A stretch of DNA of 64,000 bases from Agromyces aureus (lineage in GTDB: Bacteria > Actinomycetota > Actinomycetes > Actinomycetales > Microbacteriaceae), in contig NZ_CP013979.1 of the NCBI RefSeq assembly GCF_001660485.1, forward strand, positions 496,001 to 560,000. The letters run 5' to 3'. Shown here one piece after another: positions 53,739-63,039 of the stretch (positions are counted from its first letter, which is position 1; every line of letters begins with the position of its first letter). Under the pieces are notes generated by a model. The model saw only the letters and a program-made list of their open reading frames with translations. It searched no databases and was not told the DNA's origin. The position numbers and the translations under genes are program-made.

Positions 53739-54758
53739 TCACATGAGGTGGGTGCGCCGGCGGGAACGCGGGACGCCGAGCCGCAGGAGCCGCTCCTCGA
53801 CCGGGCGCTTGCGGAGCATGTCGTCCCAGTCCCAGCGATCGAGCCCCTTCACACGCCGGCGGATCGCGTTCTCCCGGTCTTTCTCGGCTATCACCGCCGC
53901 CGTTGCGCGTCGGGCAGCCGCCTCTGCCGAACCACCCGCCGACGTGCCGCTCCGAGGCGACGTGCCGCGGTACTTGCCCCGTCCGTCGGCCTCGGCTCCG
54001 ACATCGACCTCGGGCCAGTAGAAATCAAGGCTCGCGAGCTTGCCGATCTCGGGAAGCCACAGCTCGTGCTGCAGCTCCGGCGCAGCGAACCCGAGTTCCT
54101 CGATCAGCAGTCTGCTGCCGGTCTCGAGGGGCGTCTCCGCGAGCGTCGTCGCCCGACGAATCACGGCCTCGCCACGACGGCTGCCCGGGTACGGCTTCAG
54201 TCGGTCGTGCTCCGCCCCGAGGAGTTCGACGGTCGTCATCGGCAGACGCCCGCCGAATCGGGAGACGTGGAGCGCGGCATCCATCGCTGTCGATGCAGCG
54301 ACGAGCGGAGCGTGCCGAGCGAGCTGGAGCAGCGAGAACTCGACGGAGGTCACGAGGCATCCTTCGGCCTCGACAGCGTCGACGGGTCGAGTGCGCGCGA
54401 CCTCGATCACGCCCGATCTGCGGCGTCCGTGGGGGCCGCGAGCCAGGATGAAGACCTCCGCAGGCCACGGACCGATGATCGGTAGGCCGAGGAGCGCGAT
54501 CGCCGAATAGCTCGTGAAGATGGGGGCGGCGAACGTGCGGGCGACGGCGTGCACGGCCGAGACGTACTCGAGCCGATGCTGCTCGGAACGGGTCAGCCGA
54601 TCGCCGGCGACGTGCTCAGGCGCTCGGAAGACTCCGCGTCGGATCGACACGAGCTCACCCCGGGCGACTGCGGCGCGGAGCTCGCTCTGACGGCCCTGGG
54701 CTCTGGCATCGGTGAATGTGACCAGACCGTGGTGGTCGGACGGGAGAGAGTGCGGCAT
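53739..54758 (-). CDS. AbiEi-like protein with C-terminal nuclease-like domain
   Basis: A 339-residue protein of the group annotated as type IV toxin-antitoxin AbiEi antitoxin-domain proteins in actinobacteria. The N-terminus has a winged-helix-like region (LRAAVARGELVSIRRGVFRAPEH), the middle AIALLGLPIIGPWPAEVFIL and SVEFSLLQLARH, and the C-terminal part resembles DUF559-type restriction-endonuclease folds (LASLDFYWPEVDVGAEADGRGKY with Asp/Glu/Lys). No AbiEii toxin gene is adjacent. Flanked by related palindromes. Confidence 0.7.
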   Translation of the reverse strand: MPHSLPSDHHGLVTFTDARAQGRQSELRAAVARGELVSIRRGVFRAPEHVAGDRLTRSEQHRLEYVSAVHAVARTFAAPIFTSYSAIALLGLPIIGPWPAEVFILARGPHGRRRSGVIEVARTRPVDAVEAEGCLVTSVEFSLLQLARHAPLVAASTAMDAALHVSRFGGRLPMTTVELLGAEHDRLKPYPGSRRGEAVIRRATTLAETPLETGSRLLIEELGFAAPELQHELWLPEIGKLASLDFYWPEVDVGAEADGRGKYRGTSPRSGTSAGGSAEAAARRATAAVIAEKDRENAIRRRVKGLDRWDWDDMLRKRPVEERLLRLGVPRSRRRTHLM

Positions 54759-54884
54759 GCCTCGAGCATCGCGGCGAGAGATGCCGACGATCCTGCGCCC
54801 GCTTCCCCAGTTGCGCGGATGCCGCGGCGAGGCACCTGGGGAGGAGCGCCCGTTTTGCCGTGATCCGGGCCTCATACTCGTGGC

Positions 54885-54946
54885 GGAATCCCGTTGTTGC
54901 GTGGGAATCCGTAGCGGAGGGGATTCGGACGCAACAACGGGATTCC
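54885..54946. repeat. REP-like palindrome, copy 2
   Basis: GGAATCCCGTTGTTGCG (54885-54901) pairs perfectly over 17 bp with 54930-54946; a shorter GGAATCC/GGATTC pair lies inside the loop. It repeats the unit at 53,650, bracketing the AbiEi-like gene. Confidence 0.85.
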
Positions 54947-54967
54947 GGTGCGACGGCGCAGCGCGGG

Positions 54968-56794
54968 TCAGGCGGTGAGGTCGGGGGCGGGCTCGAGGTC
55001 GGGGGCGGCGAGGGCGGACGGCGAGCCGGCCGACGTGGAGGCCGCGAGCAGGGCCGCGCCCGCGGCATCCGTCGCCTTCTCCCATGGGGCGGGGAATGGG
55101 AAGTAGTGCTCGAGGAACTCGGTGACCGCGGCGGTGCGCTCCTCGACCGAGATCTCGGGCTTGCTGCCGTCGTTGAGGCAGAACATGTCCTGGTCGCGTC
55201 GCTTCAGCAGTCGGCGCATCGCGGGCAGGGCGCGCTTCAGCGTGGTCTCGATGTACTTGACGCGCGCGTCGGTCTGTACGACCGCGCGCCCGGTGAGCAG
55301 CGAGAAGTAGTGGTAGAGCGAGTTCGTGACCGAGATGTCGGTCGCCGAGCGGAAACGGCTCGCGGCCGTGCGCCGGAACTCCTCGGGGAACGCGGCCTCG
55401 AGGTCGGCCATGCCCGACTTGCGGAGCGGCGCCGCGCAGTGCTCGAGGTGGCGCGTCGTGACCTTGCCGAACCGGTCGCGAAGCAGGGCGCGGTTGACGC
55501 GCGCGGCGTTCTCGAACCCGGAGCGCCCGGGGTGCGTGTCGCCCAGGCCGATGCGGGTCGCCGCCTCGACGAACTTCGTGATGCCGCCGGGCGAGAAGAA
55601 CAGGTCGGGCGAGACGGGGCGCCCGAAGAACATGTCGTCGTTGGAGTAGAGGAAGTGCTCGGCGAGGCCGTCGATGTAGTGCAGCTGGCTCTCGACGGCG
55701 TGCGAGTTGTGCGTGGGCAGCACCGACGGGTCGGCGAACATCTCCTCGCTGCGCACGATGGTGACCTTCGGATGCCGCGCAAGCCACTCGGGCGCGGGCG
55801 AGTCGGTCGCGATGAAGATGCGCCTGATCCACGGGGCGAACAGGTGCACCGAGCGGAGGGCGTACTTGAGCTCGTCGATCTGCCGGTAGCGGGCCTCGGA
55901 CTCGTCGCCGTCGCCGACGACGTAGCTGGCCATGCGCTTCGCGCGCTCGCGCACGAACTCGTCGCTCGAGCCGTCGACCCACGAGAAGACGAGGTCGATG
56001 TCGAAGTCGACGTCGCTCGCGAGCGGCGTGAACATGTGCTCGAGCGTGGGCCAGTCGCGGCCGTGCAGGTGCACGACGTCGTCGACCGCCTCGGAGCGGG
56101 GGAGCGTGCGGCGCATCAGCGCGTTCTCGCGAGGCGCCTCGATGGTGTCGTCGCCGAACCGCCAGAACTCCAACTGCACGCCCGTCTCTGCGCCGTAGCG
56201 CAGGCGGCCGACGGGCTCGACGCGCGGCCGGTGGACGCGCACGACCGTGGCCTTGCGGTGGCCCGACAGGTGTCCGTCGGCGAGCAGCACCGGGTAGGTC
56301 GCGCCGTCGCGGCGGGGCTCGACGGTCTCGGCGTAGAACGGCTCGGTCGCGAACGCCTCGGCCAGTGCGCGCGTCACGGCCTTGCGGTCGGCGCGGTCGA
56401 CGGCGATCACGAGGCGCTCGTCGTTGCCGCGCACGAGCAGGAAGCCGATGCCGGCCGAGTCGAGCGCCTTGCCGATCGCGCAGAGGTCTTCGATCATCGA
56501 CTCGCGGGGGGTCATATGTCCGTTGCGCAGCGCGTACTGGCCCTTGCGCATGACGATGTCGTCGCGGTCGAAGCGCGGGTCGCGCGGGGGCGAGGTCACG
56601 AGCACGAGCTCGGCTCCGTCGGACAGTCGCAGCGGGGGCTGGGTCGAGGGATCGGTGCGCGCGAAGGCGGCGGCGCGATCGGCGAGGCGATCGCGATCGC
56701 GCTTGCCCCCCGGCTTGCGGTCGGATCGGGGATCGAGGTCGTTCGTCGTCACGTAGCTGGACTCCTGAATGTCTGGGAGCCGCACGAAGCTCAT
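54968..56794 (-). CDS. Stealth-family sugar-phosphate transferase
   Basis: A 608-residue protein with the Stealth conserved regions: CR1 DIDLVFSWVDGSSDEF, CR2 QIDELKYALRSVHLFAPWIR, CR3 LYSNDDMFFGRPVSPDLFF and a CR4-like HYFSLLTGRAVVQ. Residues 1-320 are an extra N-terminal region. Stealth proteins (relatives of human GNPTAB) move hexose-1-phosphate onto surface polysaccharide. ATG 56794 begins MSFVRLPDIQ. Likely builds a capsule or wall phosphopolysaccharide at the membrane. Confidence 0.92.
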   Translation of the reverse strand: MSFVRLPDIQESSYVTTNDLDPRSDRKPGGKRDRDRLADRAAAFARTDPSTQPPLRLSDGAELVLVTSPPRDPRFDRDDIVMRKGQYALRNGHMTPRESMIEDLCAIGKALDSAGIGFLLVRGNDERLVIAVDRADRKAVTRALAEAFATEPFYAETVEPRRDGATYPVLLADGHLSGHRKATVVRVHRPRVEPVGRLRYGAETGVQLEFWRFGDDTIEAPRENALMRRTLPRSEAVDDVVHLHGRDWPTLEHMFTPLASDVDFDIDLVFSWVDGSSDEFVRERAKRMASYVVGDGDESEARYRQIDELKYALRSVHLFAPWIRRIFIATDSPAPEWLARHPKVTIVRSEEMFADPSVLPTHNSHAVESQLHYIDGLAEHFLYSNDDMFFGRPVSPDLFFSPGGITKFVEAATRIGLGDTHPGRSGFENAARVNRALLRDRFGKVTTRHLEHCAAPLRKSGMADLEAAFPEEFRRTAASRFRSATDISVTNSLYHYFSLLTGRAVVQTDARVKYIETTLKRALPAMRRLLKRRDQDMFCLNDGSKPEISVEERTAAVTEFLEHYFPFPAPWEKATDAAGAALLAASTSAGSPSALAAPDLEPAPDLTA

Positions 56795-57042
56795 CGGAAC
56801 CTCGATTCTACGTCCGCCGCCTGAACGACAGATATCGTCACGTGGATTGCGCCCCGTGACGCACCGGAACGCCGCCGAACGGCCAGAAACCGGCGGGAAC
56901 CGCCGCGGAACGCGCGAGCGTGACGGCCGGTGACGGTATCGGACACCGCGTGTCCACCGCGATTGCGGGCAGGGCGACCGCCTTCGTACGTTCGTGCACA
57001 CCCCGGGGACACCACTCCGGCCGACACGCGAAGGAGGCACCG

Positions 57043-57579
57043 ATGAGCGACACGATCGTGCGGTTCATCGCCGCGGACGACCCGCTGGCCAGACCACTGC
57101 TCGACGACCTCGAGCGCGAATACGATGCACGCTACGGCGACCTCTTCGGCGAGGTCGCCAAGGTGGAGATCAACCGCTACCCGGTGCAGGAGTTCTCGCT
57201 GCCGTCGGGCGCCTTCCTCGTGCTCGTCGAGTTCGTCGACGGGGTCGAGACACCGATCGCCGGTGGTGCCTTCCGCCGGTACGACGAGCGCACGGCCGAG
57301 CTCAAGCGCATCTGGACCCGCGCCGACCGCCGCGGTCGGGGCCTCGCCGGCCAGGTCGTCGCCGCGCTCGAGGCCGAGGCCCGTCGACTGGGCTACACCG
57401 ACATCTTCCTCACCACCGGTCCGCGCCAGCCCGAGGCCGTCTCGCTCTACCTGCGCGAGGGGTACGCGCCGCAGTTCGACACGGCGCTGCCGCCTGAAGA
57501 GGTCGGCATCCACGGGTTCCGCAAGCAGCTCGTCGGGCCCGCCGCGGCATCCGTCGTGCGCGAAGGAGCGATCGCGTGA
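57043..57579 (+). CDS. GNAT acetyltransferase in amino-acid ABC operon
   Basis: A 178-residue GNAT protein with the acetyl-CoA loop RADRRGRGLAGQVV and the closing LYLREGYAPQFDT. GGAGG nine bases upstream of ATG 57043. Its stop overlaps the permease start (GTGA), so it is part of the amino-acid transport operon; it may acetylate the imported amino acid or amine, or neutralise a toxic analogue. Confidence 0.88.
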   Translation: MSDTIVRFIAADDPLARPLLDDLEREYDARYGDLFGEVAKVEINRYPVQEFSLPSGAFLVLVEFVDGVETPIAGGAFRRYDERTAELKRIWTRADRRGRGLAGQVVAALEAEARRLGYTDIFLTTGPRQPEAVSLYLREGYAPQFDTALPPEEVGIHGFRKQLVGPAAASVVREGAIA

Positions 57580-58760
57580 GCGCGGCATCCGCAGACCAGC
57601 AGACCGCCCCCGGCCGCTCTACCGGCGAGATCGAGCACGGCCTCAAGGTCGTGCCGGTCAAGCACTGGGGCCGCTGGGTGCTGTCGGCGGTCGTCGCGTT
57701 CGTGATCCTGCAGTTCCTGTGGTCGCTCGCGAGCAACGAGAAGTGGCAGTGGGACGTCTTCGCCGAGTACTTCTTCGCACCCTCGGTGCTGCAGTCGCTC
57801 GTGCTCACGCTGCAGCTCACGGTCATCTCGGGGGTCATCGGCTTCGCGCTCGGCGCCGTGCTCGCGGTGTTCCGCCTGTCGAAGTCGCCGCTGCTGAACG
57901 CCGCGGCGTGGTGGTACATCTGGTTCTTCCGGTCGGTGCCGCTCGTCGTGCAGATCCTCGTCTGGTACAACCTCGGCTACCTGTATCCGACGCTCGGACT
58001 CGGCACCCCGTTCACCACCGACTTCTGGCTCGTGGAGTTCCCGACGACCACGATGATCTCGGCGTTCGCCGCCGCGACCATCGGCCTCTCGCTGCACCAG
58101 GCGGCCTACTCGGCCGAGATCATCCGCGCCGGCATCCTCTCGGTCGACCAGGGGCAGCTCGAGGCTGCGGCCTCGCTCGGCCTGCCGCGTCGCATCCGCT
58201 TCTTCCGCATCACGCTGCCGCAGGCGGCCCGGGCCATCGTGCCGAACGCGTTCAACGAGATCATCGGGCTCGTGAAGGGCACCTCGGTGGTGTTCATCGT
58301 CGCGCTTCCCGAGCTCTTCTACACGGTGCAGGTCATCTACAACCGCAACCAGCGGGTCATCCCGCTGCTGCTCGTGGCCGTCGTCTGGTACGCGATCATC
58401 ACGACCGTGCTCTCGGTCGCGCAGTACTACGTCGAGCGGCGATTCGCCCGCGGCGCGGTGCGCGAGCTGCCGCCCACGCCGATCCAGCGCTCGCGCCAGT
58501 GGATCTCCGAGCAGTGGTCGCGCCTCGGCGACAACCCGAATCAGGGCGGTGGGGCGGATGCCGCGGGCGAGCCGGATCGGCAACCCCGAGCCGTGTTCGT
58601 GGCGAACGACGAAGGGACGCACGCGGCATCCGTCACCGCTCCTGAAAACAAGGACGCGAGCGTGAACGCGACCGCCGACGCGAGCGTGAACGCGAAGGCT
58701 GACGCGATCGCCGATGCCCTCGCGACGACTGCCCACCACCGCACCGGAGGCACCCGATGA
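57576..58760 (+). CDS. Polar amino-acid ABC transporter permease
   Basis: A 394-residue HisMQ-type permease. The domain starts [35 protein letters not shown] and the ATPase loop [23 protein letters not shown] follow. The C-terminal 90 residues are a hydrophilic tail with repeated DASVNAT/DASVNAK units, an unusual extension. Only one permease gene is present, so it should act as a homodimer. Overlaps both neighbours. Confidence 0.92.
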   Translation: MSAASADQQTAPGRSTGEIEHGLKVVPVKHWGRWVLSAVVAFVILQFLWSLASNEKWQWDVFAEYFFAPSVLQSLVLTLQLTVISGVIGFALGAVLAVFRLSKSPLLNAAAWWYIWFFRSVPLVVQILVWYNLGYLYPTLGLGTPFTTDFWLVEFPTTTMISAFAAATIGLSLHQAAYSAEIIRAGILSVDQGQLEAAASLGLPRRIRFFRITLPQAARAIVPNAFNEIIGLVKGTSVVFIVALPELFYTVQVIYNRNQRVIPLLLVAVVWYAIITTVLSVAQYYVERRFARGAVRELPPTPIQRSRQWISEQWSRLGDNPNQGGGADAAGEPDRQPRAVFVANDEGTHAASVTAPENKDASVNATADASVNAKADAIADALATTAHHRTGGTR

Positions 58761-59584
58761 GCCAGACCGCCCTCGCCCCGTCGTTCGACGGCAACGTTCC
58801 GCTCGCGCCCCGCCCGACGGCGACCGTCGGCCGCGTCGAGATCCGCGACGTCACGAAGTCCTACGGCACGAACACCGTGCTGCGCGACGTGACGCTGACC
58901 ATCGCGCCCGGCGAGGTCGTCGCGCTCATCGGCCCCTCGGGTTCGGGCAAGTCGACGCTGCTGCGCACGATCAACCACCTCGAGACCGTCGACCGCGGAT
59001 CGATCACGCTCGACGGGCAGTACATCGGCTACGAGGAGCGCGGCGGCAGGCTGCACGAGCTGCGAGAGGCCGAGATCCTGCGGCGACGCACGCAGTTCGG
59101 GCTCGTGTTCCAGAACTTCAACCTGTTCCCGCACCTCACGGCGATCGAGAACGTCGTCGAGGCGCCCATCGCCCTCAAGCGGCTCACGAAGCCCGAGGCC
59201 CGCGAGCTCGCCAAGGCGCTGCTCGCACGCGTCGGCCTCGCCGACAAGGTCGACCACTACCCGCGCCAGCTCTCGGGCGGGCAGCAGCAGCGCGTCGCGA
59301 TCGCACGCGCCCTCGCCCTCTCGCCGAAGGTGCTGCTCTTCGACGAGCCGACCAGCGCGCTCGACCCCGAACTCGTCGGCGAGGTGCTCGACGTGATCCG
59401 CGGACTCGCGCGCGACGGCACGACGCTCATCGTGGTCACGCACGAGATCGGCTTCGCCAGGGAGGTCGCCGACCGCGTCGTCTTCCTCGACGGCGGCGAG
59501 ATCGTCGAGCAGGGCACGCCCATTCAGGTGCTGCGCTCGCCGAAGCAGCAGCGCACCAAGGACTTCCTCGCGAAGGTGCTCTAG
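58757..59584 (+). CDS. Amino-acid ABC transporter ATP-binding protein
   Basis: A 275-residue GlnQ/HisP-type ATPase: Walker [10 protein letters not shown], signature [15 protein letters not shown], Walker [13 protein letters not shown] and switch His in VVTHEIGF. A 27-residue N-terminal extension precedes the domain. ATG overlaps the permease stop (ATGA). Powers uptake of a polar amino acid. Confidence 0.95.
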   Translation: MSQTALAPSFDGNVPLAPRPTATVGRVEIRDVTKSYGTNTVLRDVTLTIAPGEVVALIGPSGSGKSTLLRTINHLETVDRGSITLDGQYIGYEERGGRLHELREAEILRRRTQFGLVFQNFNLFPHLTAIENVVEAPIALKRLTKPEARELAKALLARVGLADKVDHYPRQLSGGQQQRVAIARALALSPKVLLFDEPTSALDPELVGEVLDVIRGLARDGTTLIVVTHEIGFAREVADRVVFLDGGEIVEQGTPIQVLRSPKQQRTKDFLAKVL

Positions 59585-59638
59585 CACCGGGCACCGAGTC
59601 CGACCTCGTGTCGGGCGCGCATCGCGAGCAAGACAAGC

Positions 59639-59668
59639 CCCGGTGCGGCATGGCAGTGCCGCACCGGG
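59639..59668 (+). promoter_or_regulatory. Intercistronic stem-loop
   Basis: CCCGGTGCGGCA (59639-59650) pairs perfectly over 12 bp with 59657-59668, loop TGGCAG. It lies between the ATPase and binding-protein genes, without a T-run. Either a partial terminator or a stabilising 5' hairpin that raises binding-protein mRNA. Confidence 0.6.
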
Positions 59669-59722
59669 CGATCCGAGAAACCGTCCGGCCATCGGAACAG
59701 TTCGACACTAGGAGCATCCATC

Positions 59723-60751
59723 ATGGCGATCAACAAGAAGCAGGCGGGGGTGATCGTCGCGGGCGTCGCGGCGGTGGTCCTCATCGGCGGCGGCATCACG
59801 TGGGCCGTCCTGGCCGGCGCCGACAACTCGGCCGAGGCGGCCGACGGCGGCAGCAAGACCACCGAGGAGCAGGTCGAGGCCTCGACGCAGTTCGACCTCA
59901 CGTCGCAGAACGCGGCCGACCGTCCCTCGATCGAGCCGGTCGAGGCCGCCGTCGCAGCGCTCAAGGAAAGCGGCTTCGAGCCCGTCGAGGCCGGCAAGCT
60001 CACCGTCGCGGTCTCGCCGTACGCGGCCCCGCTCGGCGTGCTCGCATCCGACGACGACGCCACCATCATCGGCAGCGAGGCGGACTTCGGTGCGCTGATC
60101 GCCGACGGCCTCGACCTCGAGTACAACCCGGTCGCCGTGAACTGGGCCGACTGGCCCCTCGGCATCCAGTCGGGCAAGTACGACCTCATCGCCTCGAACG
60201 TCACCGTGACCGAGGAGCGCAAGGAGCTCTACGACTTCGCGAGCTACCGCCAGGACCTACTCGGCTTCTACGTGAAGGCCGACAGCAAGATCGACTCGAT
60301 CTCCGAGGCCGCCGACATCTCGGGCCTGTCGATCGTGGTCGGCTCGGGCACCAACCAGGAGAAGATCCTGCTCGCCTGGAACGAGGAGCTCGAGGCCGAC
60401 GGCGAAGCGCCTGCAGAACTCGTCTACTACGACGACCAGGCCGCGGCGACGCTCGCCCTCACCTCCGGGCGTATCGACGCGAGCTTCGGCCCCAACGCCA
60501 CCTCCGCCTACCAGGCGGCCACGACCGGTGAGACGAAGCTCGTCGGCACGATCAACGGCGGATGGCCCGAGACTGCGCCGATCGCCGCCGGCACCGCCAA
60601 GGGCAACGGCCTCATCGAGCCCGTGCAGCTCGTGCTCCAGTCGATCATCGACGACGGCACCTACGACGAGGTGCTCGACCGCTGGGCGCTGACCAGCGAG
60701 GCGCTCGACGCCTCCGAGATCAACCCTCCCGGGTTGCCGAAGTCCGAGTGA
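59723..60751 (+). CDS. Family 3 amino-acid binding protein, membrane-anchored
   Basis: A 342-residue solute-binding protein. The N-terminus has a transmembrane anchor (about 9-31) and no lipobox, so it is tethered by a helix rather than lipid. Family 3 features are GKLTVAVSPYAAPLGVLA, YDLIASNVTVTEERKELYDFA and RIDASFGPNATSAY. Last gene of the operon, separated from the ATPase by a 138-bp gap with a hairpin. Ligand probably a polar amino acid. Confidence 0.9.
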   Translation: MAINKKQAGVIVAGVAAVVLIGGGITWAVLAGADNSAEAADGGSKTTEEQVEASTQFDLTSQNAADRPSIEPVEAAVAALKESGFEPVEAGKLTVAVSPYAAPLGVLASDDDATIIGSEADFGALIADGLDLEYNPVAVNWADWPLGIQSGKYDLIASNVTVTEERKELYDFASYRQDLLGFYVKADSKIDSISEAADISGLSIVVGSGTNQEKILLAWNEELEADGEAPAELVYYDDQAAATLALTSGRIDASFGPNATSAYQAATTGETKLVGTINGGWPETAPIAAGTAKGNGLIEPVQLVLQSIIDDGTYDEVLDRWALTSEALDASEINPPGLPKSE

Positions 60752-60771
60752 GGCAGAAGCTCGGATGACGG

Positions 60772-60806
60772 CGGATGCCGCGTGGCGGGTGGCTGCGCGG
60801 CATCCG
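60772..60806 (+). terminator. Terminator of the amino-acid ABC operon
   Basis: CGGATGCCGCG (60772-60782) pairs perfectly with CGCGGCATCCG (60796-60806), followed by GTTTCT. The stem is built from the two orientations of the chromosome-signature nonamer GCGGCATCC. Confidence 0.75.
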
Positions 60807-60886
60807 GTTTCTCCGGGTGATGCTTCCTGTCGGCCGTGACGACCTCCTGAGCCGGTGCTCGTGACGGAGAGGTGGAGGTGAACTCG

Positions 60887-61159
60887 ATGAACGCCTTCGA
60901 TCGGTTCATGCTCGTGCTCGGAACGTGCGGGTACGGCGCTCCCTTCATGGTTCCGGCCGTCGGGCTCGTGCTGCATGGCGAGGCGCTCGACGCGGCGCAG
61001 GCGCCGCGCGACATCGAGTCGGCGCCGGCGTCGGGGACTTGTGGATCACGCGCCTGCCAGGGCGCTTCAGGGCGTTGCGATGCCGGGTGTCACCGGCTGA
61101 ACGATCGCCGCGTCACCCGGGCGTTCGCCCGCATCACCGCCGGCCTCGCCCCCAGCTGA
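60887..61159 (+). CDS. Doubtful small protein
   Basis: A possible 90-residue product beginning MNAFDRFMLVLGTCGYGAPF with GGAGG eight bases before the ATG. The first 35 residues form a plausible hydrophobic segment, but the rest is Arg/Cys-rich and looks like unselected GC-rich sequence, so it may be a degraded gene. It fills most of the 430-bp gap before the tRNA; otherwise the gap holds only the operon terminator. Confidence 0.25.
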   Translation: MNAFDRFMLVLGTCGYGAPFMVPAVGLVLHGEALDAAQAPRDIESAPASGTCGSRACQGASGRCDAGCHRLNDRRVTRAFARITAGLAPS

Positions 61160-61185
61160 ACCATCTCATCCGGACCGAACCCCAT

Positions 61186-61259
61186 CGCGGTGTACCCAAG
61201 CGGCCCAAGGGAGCGGACTCATATCCCGCTATTCGCAGGTTCGAATCCTGCCATCGCGT
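61186..61259 (+). tRNA. tRNA with CAU anticodon (Met/Ile2), atypical
   Basis: A full cloverleaf can be drawn: acceptor CGCGGTG/CATCGCG (one G-T pair), D stem CCC/GGG, anticodon stem GCGGA/CCCGC with an A-C mismatch at the last pair, loop CTCATAT with CAT at 61220-61222, variable loop TATTC, T arm GCAGG TTCGAAT CCTGC, discriminator T, no encoded CCA. It differs from usual actinobacterial Met tRNAs and may be element-derived or degenerate. Accessory DNA begins directly after it. Confidence 0.6.
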
Positions 61260-61262
61260 CAA

Positions 61263-61628
61263 AACCCGCTTCTGTGCCCGAGCGTGCTGCTGGCTCAAAC
61301 GGCACCGATCTGGTGACCATTCGATTTCAGTGAGCCTGGGTCGTTTTCGCTCAATTCTTATGGTCGCGATATCGCGCTGATCAGGGATTCTTTGAAACGG
61401 TCACGGTTGGTTCCAACTACTTTTCGCGCATTTAATGGCACAAGATCGGGCTGGCGGACCCGCGAGCCACGTCGTGAGAGACGCGCGTCAAATGTCGCGA
61501 CGCACGCTCGAGTGCGGGAGTTGCGATCGATTTCAGCACGGCACATCCACGCTACGCCGTCGCTCGACGGCGGTACCTCCGAGGCGTAGAGGGCTTCGCC
61601 CCGCTCGCGGCTAGATGCGGCAGCCGCC
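61263..61628. other. Non-coding stretch after the tRNA
   Basis: About 365 bp of lower-GC DNA with no convincing gene, repeats or promoter. Reading frames here are short and of mixed composition. Likely the boundary of the right-hand accessory region. Confidence 0.4.
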
Positions 61629-61832
61629 TTAACCCGCGTGCGTATGCCCGAATGCTCTCGCAATGTAGACACCGACGCGGGCGAGTTTCTTCCAGCCGGC
61701 CAATATGAGGAGCACGACAACAAGCGGACCGAACCACCAGTGCGCCGCGACGTTCAGGACGAAGGCGTTCCAGAGCAGCTCGAGTGCGGTCCAGCGGGCA
61801 TCCCAGATAAGTTGCTGCCAATCGATGTCCAA
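61629..61832 (-). CDS. Small membrane protein, 67 aa
   Basis: Begins MDIDWQQLIWDARWTALELL and has one or two hydrophobic stretches (WNAFVLNVAAHWWFGPLVVV, then LLILAGW), ending in a basic/His tail. Composition is protein-like and non-repetitive. No family recognised. On the same strand as the next two genes of the right-hand region. Confidence 0.6.
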   Translation of the reverse strand: MDIDWQQLIWDARWTALELLWNAFVLNVAAHWWFGPLVVVLLILAGWKKLARVGVYIARAFGHTHAG

Positions 61833-61973
61833 ACGTCGCCCCCTTGCTCGGTGAGCAAGACTGTAGGGGGTGCCTCAGACATGGAGTAGAACCAGGGGCG
61901 CTGAGTCGGCGTGTTCGACTGGCTCATCGTGCCCGACTGGAACCCTGACTGAGCCGAAAAGGTTGTACCCCGT

Positions 61974-62690
61974 TTAGCCGATTGCGGGCTTCCGGACATC
62001 CTCAGGTGGTGTGATCGGGTCGGCCTCAAGACCTGATGAGGCGCTCTTGGGCGGGCGACCCTCGCCTGGCACGGCAGACTCCCGTGCGACCTCTTCCTTG
62101 AGGCTTGCCATCGCCTTCTCGGCCATGTCGGGCAGCCAGCTGTGATCGGAGTCGCCTCGTTTGAGAGGCGCGAGGCGCCGTAGCTGGCGGAGGCGGCTCT
62201 CCAATGTTCGTATGGCCTCAAGTTGTTTCTGGAGAGCGAAGAGTTGCCCTTCGTTCTGAAACGGGGGCGTGATCACCATAGTGGTCCAGGCGACGACGGC
62301 CTGCAGGTCTTCTTCCCAATCCGATGGCATGACGAGCGCGACGCGCCGGCTCTTGAGCACGAGTTCCTCCGCAGCCGCCTTCCCTCTAGTAACGACAACC
62401 TGAGCAAACTGACTGGAGGTGCGATTCAGTGAGAGCAGTCCGAGGCTCCTGACGGTGTCTGCGGCGTCGAGCAGATGCGCGCCCCTATCCAGCAGGTCCT
62501 CCCTCCAAGTAGCTGCTTGCTCTCGCGCGGCCTTTCGGTCTTCATTGCTGCGGGTGAACAGGAACGTGAGGAAGCCACCAGTCAGGAGGAACACCCCAGC
62601 GATAACTGGCACACCCCACCAGGGTGGAGACCCCCCACCTCCCACTATCTCGACCAAAATCGGTACGGGGGTCGGTGTCGGCGACGGCAT
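61974..62690 (-). CDS. Single-pass membrane protein of unknown function, 238 aa
   Basis: A Pro/Thr-rich N-terminus (PSPTPTPVPILVEIV), a transmembrane helix at about 26-47 and a long helical cytosolic part with coiled-coil character (FALQKQLEAIRTLESRLRQLRRL). The tail is polar. No family that I know; the layout resembles membrane-anchored accessory proteins of defence or mobile loci. Codon use is less GC-biased than the chromosome. Confidence 0.65.
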   Translation of the reverse strand: MPSPTPTPVPILVEIVGGGGSPPWWGVPVIAGVFLLTGGFLTFLFTRSNEDRKAAREQAATWREDLLDRGAHLLDAADTVRSLGLLSLNRTSSQFAQVVVTRGKAAAEELVLKSRRVALVMPSDWEEDLQAVVAWTTMVITPPFQNEGQLFALQKQLEAIRTLESRLRQLRRLAPLKRGDSDHSWLPDMAEKAMASLKEEVARESAVPGEGRPPKSASSGLEADPITPPEDVRKPAIG

Positions 62691-63039
62691 TGCCGAACGC
62701 TATCAGCAGTGCGGAGGGTTGCTCGCTACACGGCGTCCGGCCGCTGCCGCTCTCGAGCCGATCCGCTTTTGGGCAAGCGGTCCTCCACGCGGTGTCGAGT
62801 CCGTGATCGATGGCCCCTTCCCTCGCGTGTGCCGCCATCACTGCGCGCCCCGAGACAATGGTGCGAGCCTTCGGGGGTTCCCATCTATGTTCACCGGCGG
62901 CGCCCATGCGCGAATGATCACAGCTTCAACCTTGGCCAATACGATGCTCGCTGGATCGTTCACCAAAGCTGAGAGTCGGAGGCTCTCGTGCATCAGTCGG
63001 TGAGCCTCGCACCTTACATTCGCAGATCGCTACTCGACT
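62691..63039. other. Gap without recognisable gene
   Basis: About 350 bp between two leftward genes. No frame shows coding character on either strand and I see no repeat. It should contain the promoter of the 238-aa gene. Confidence 0.4.

Noticed and set aside
62542..62907. Possible gene overlapping the end of the 238-aa membrane protein
   Set aside because: Arginine/serine-rich product without motif, mostly antisense or out of frame to the better-supported gene.
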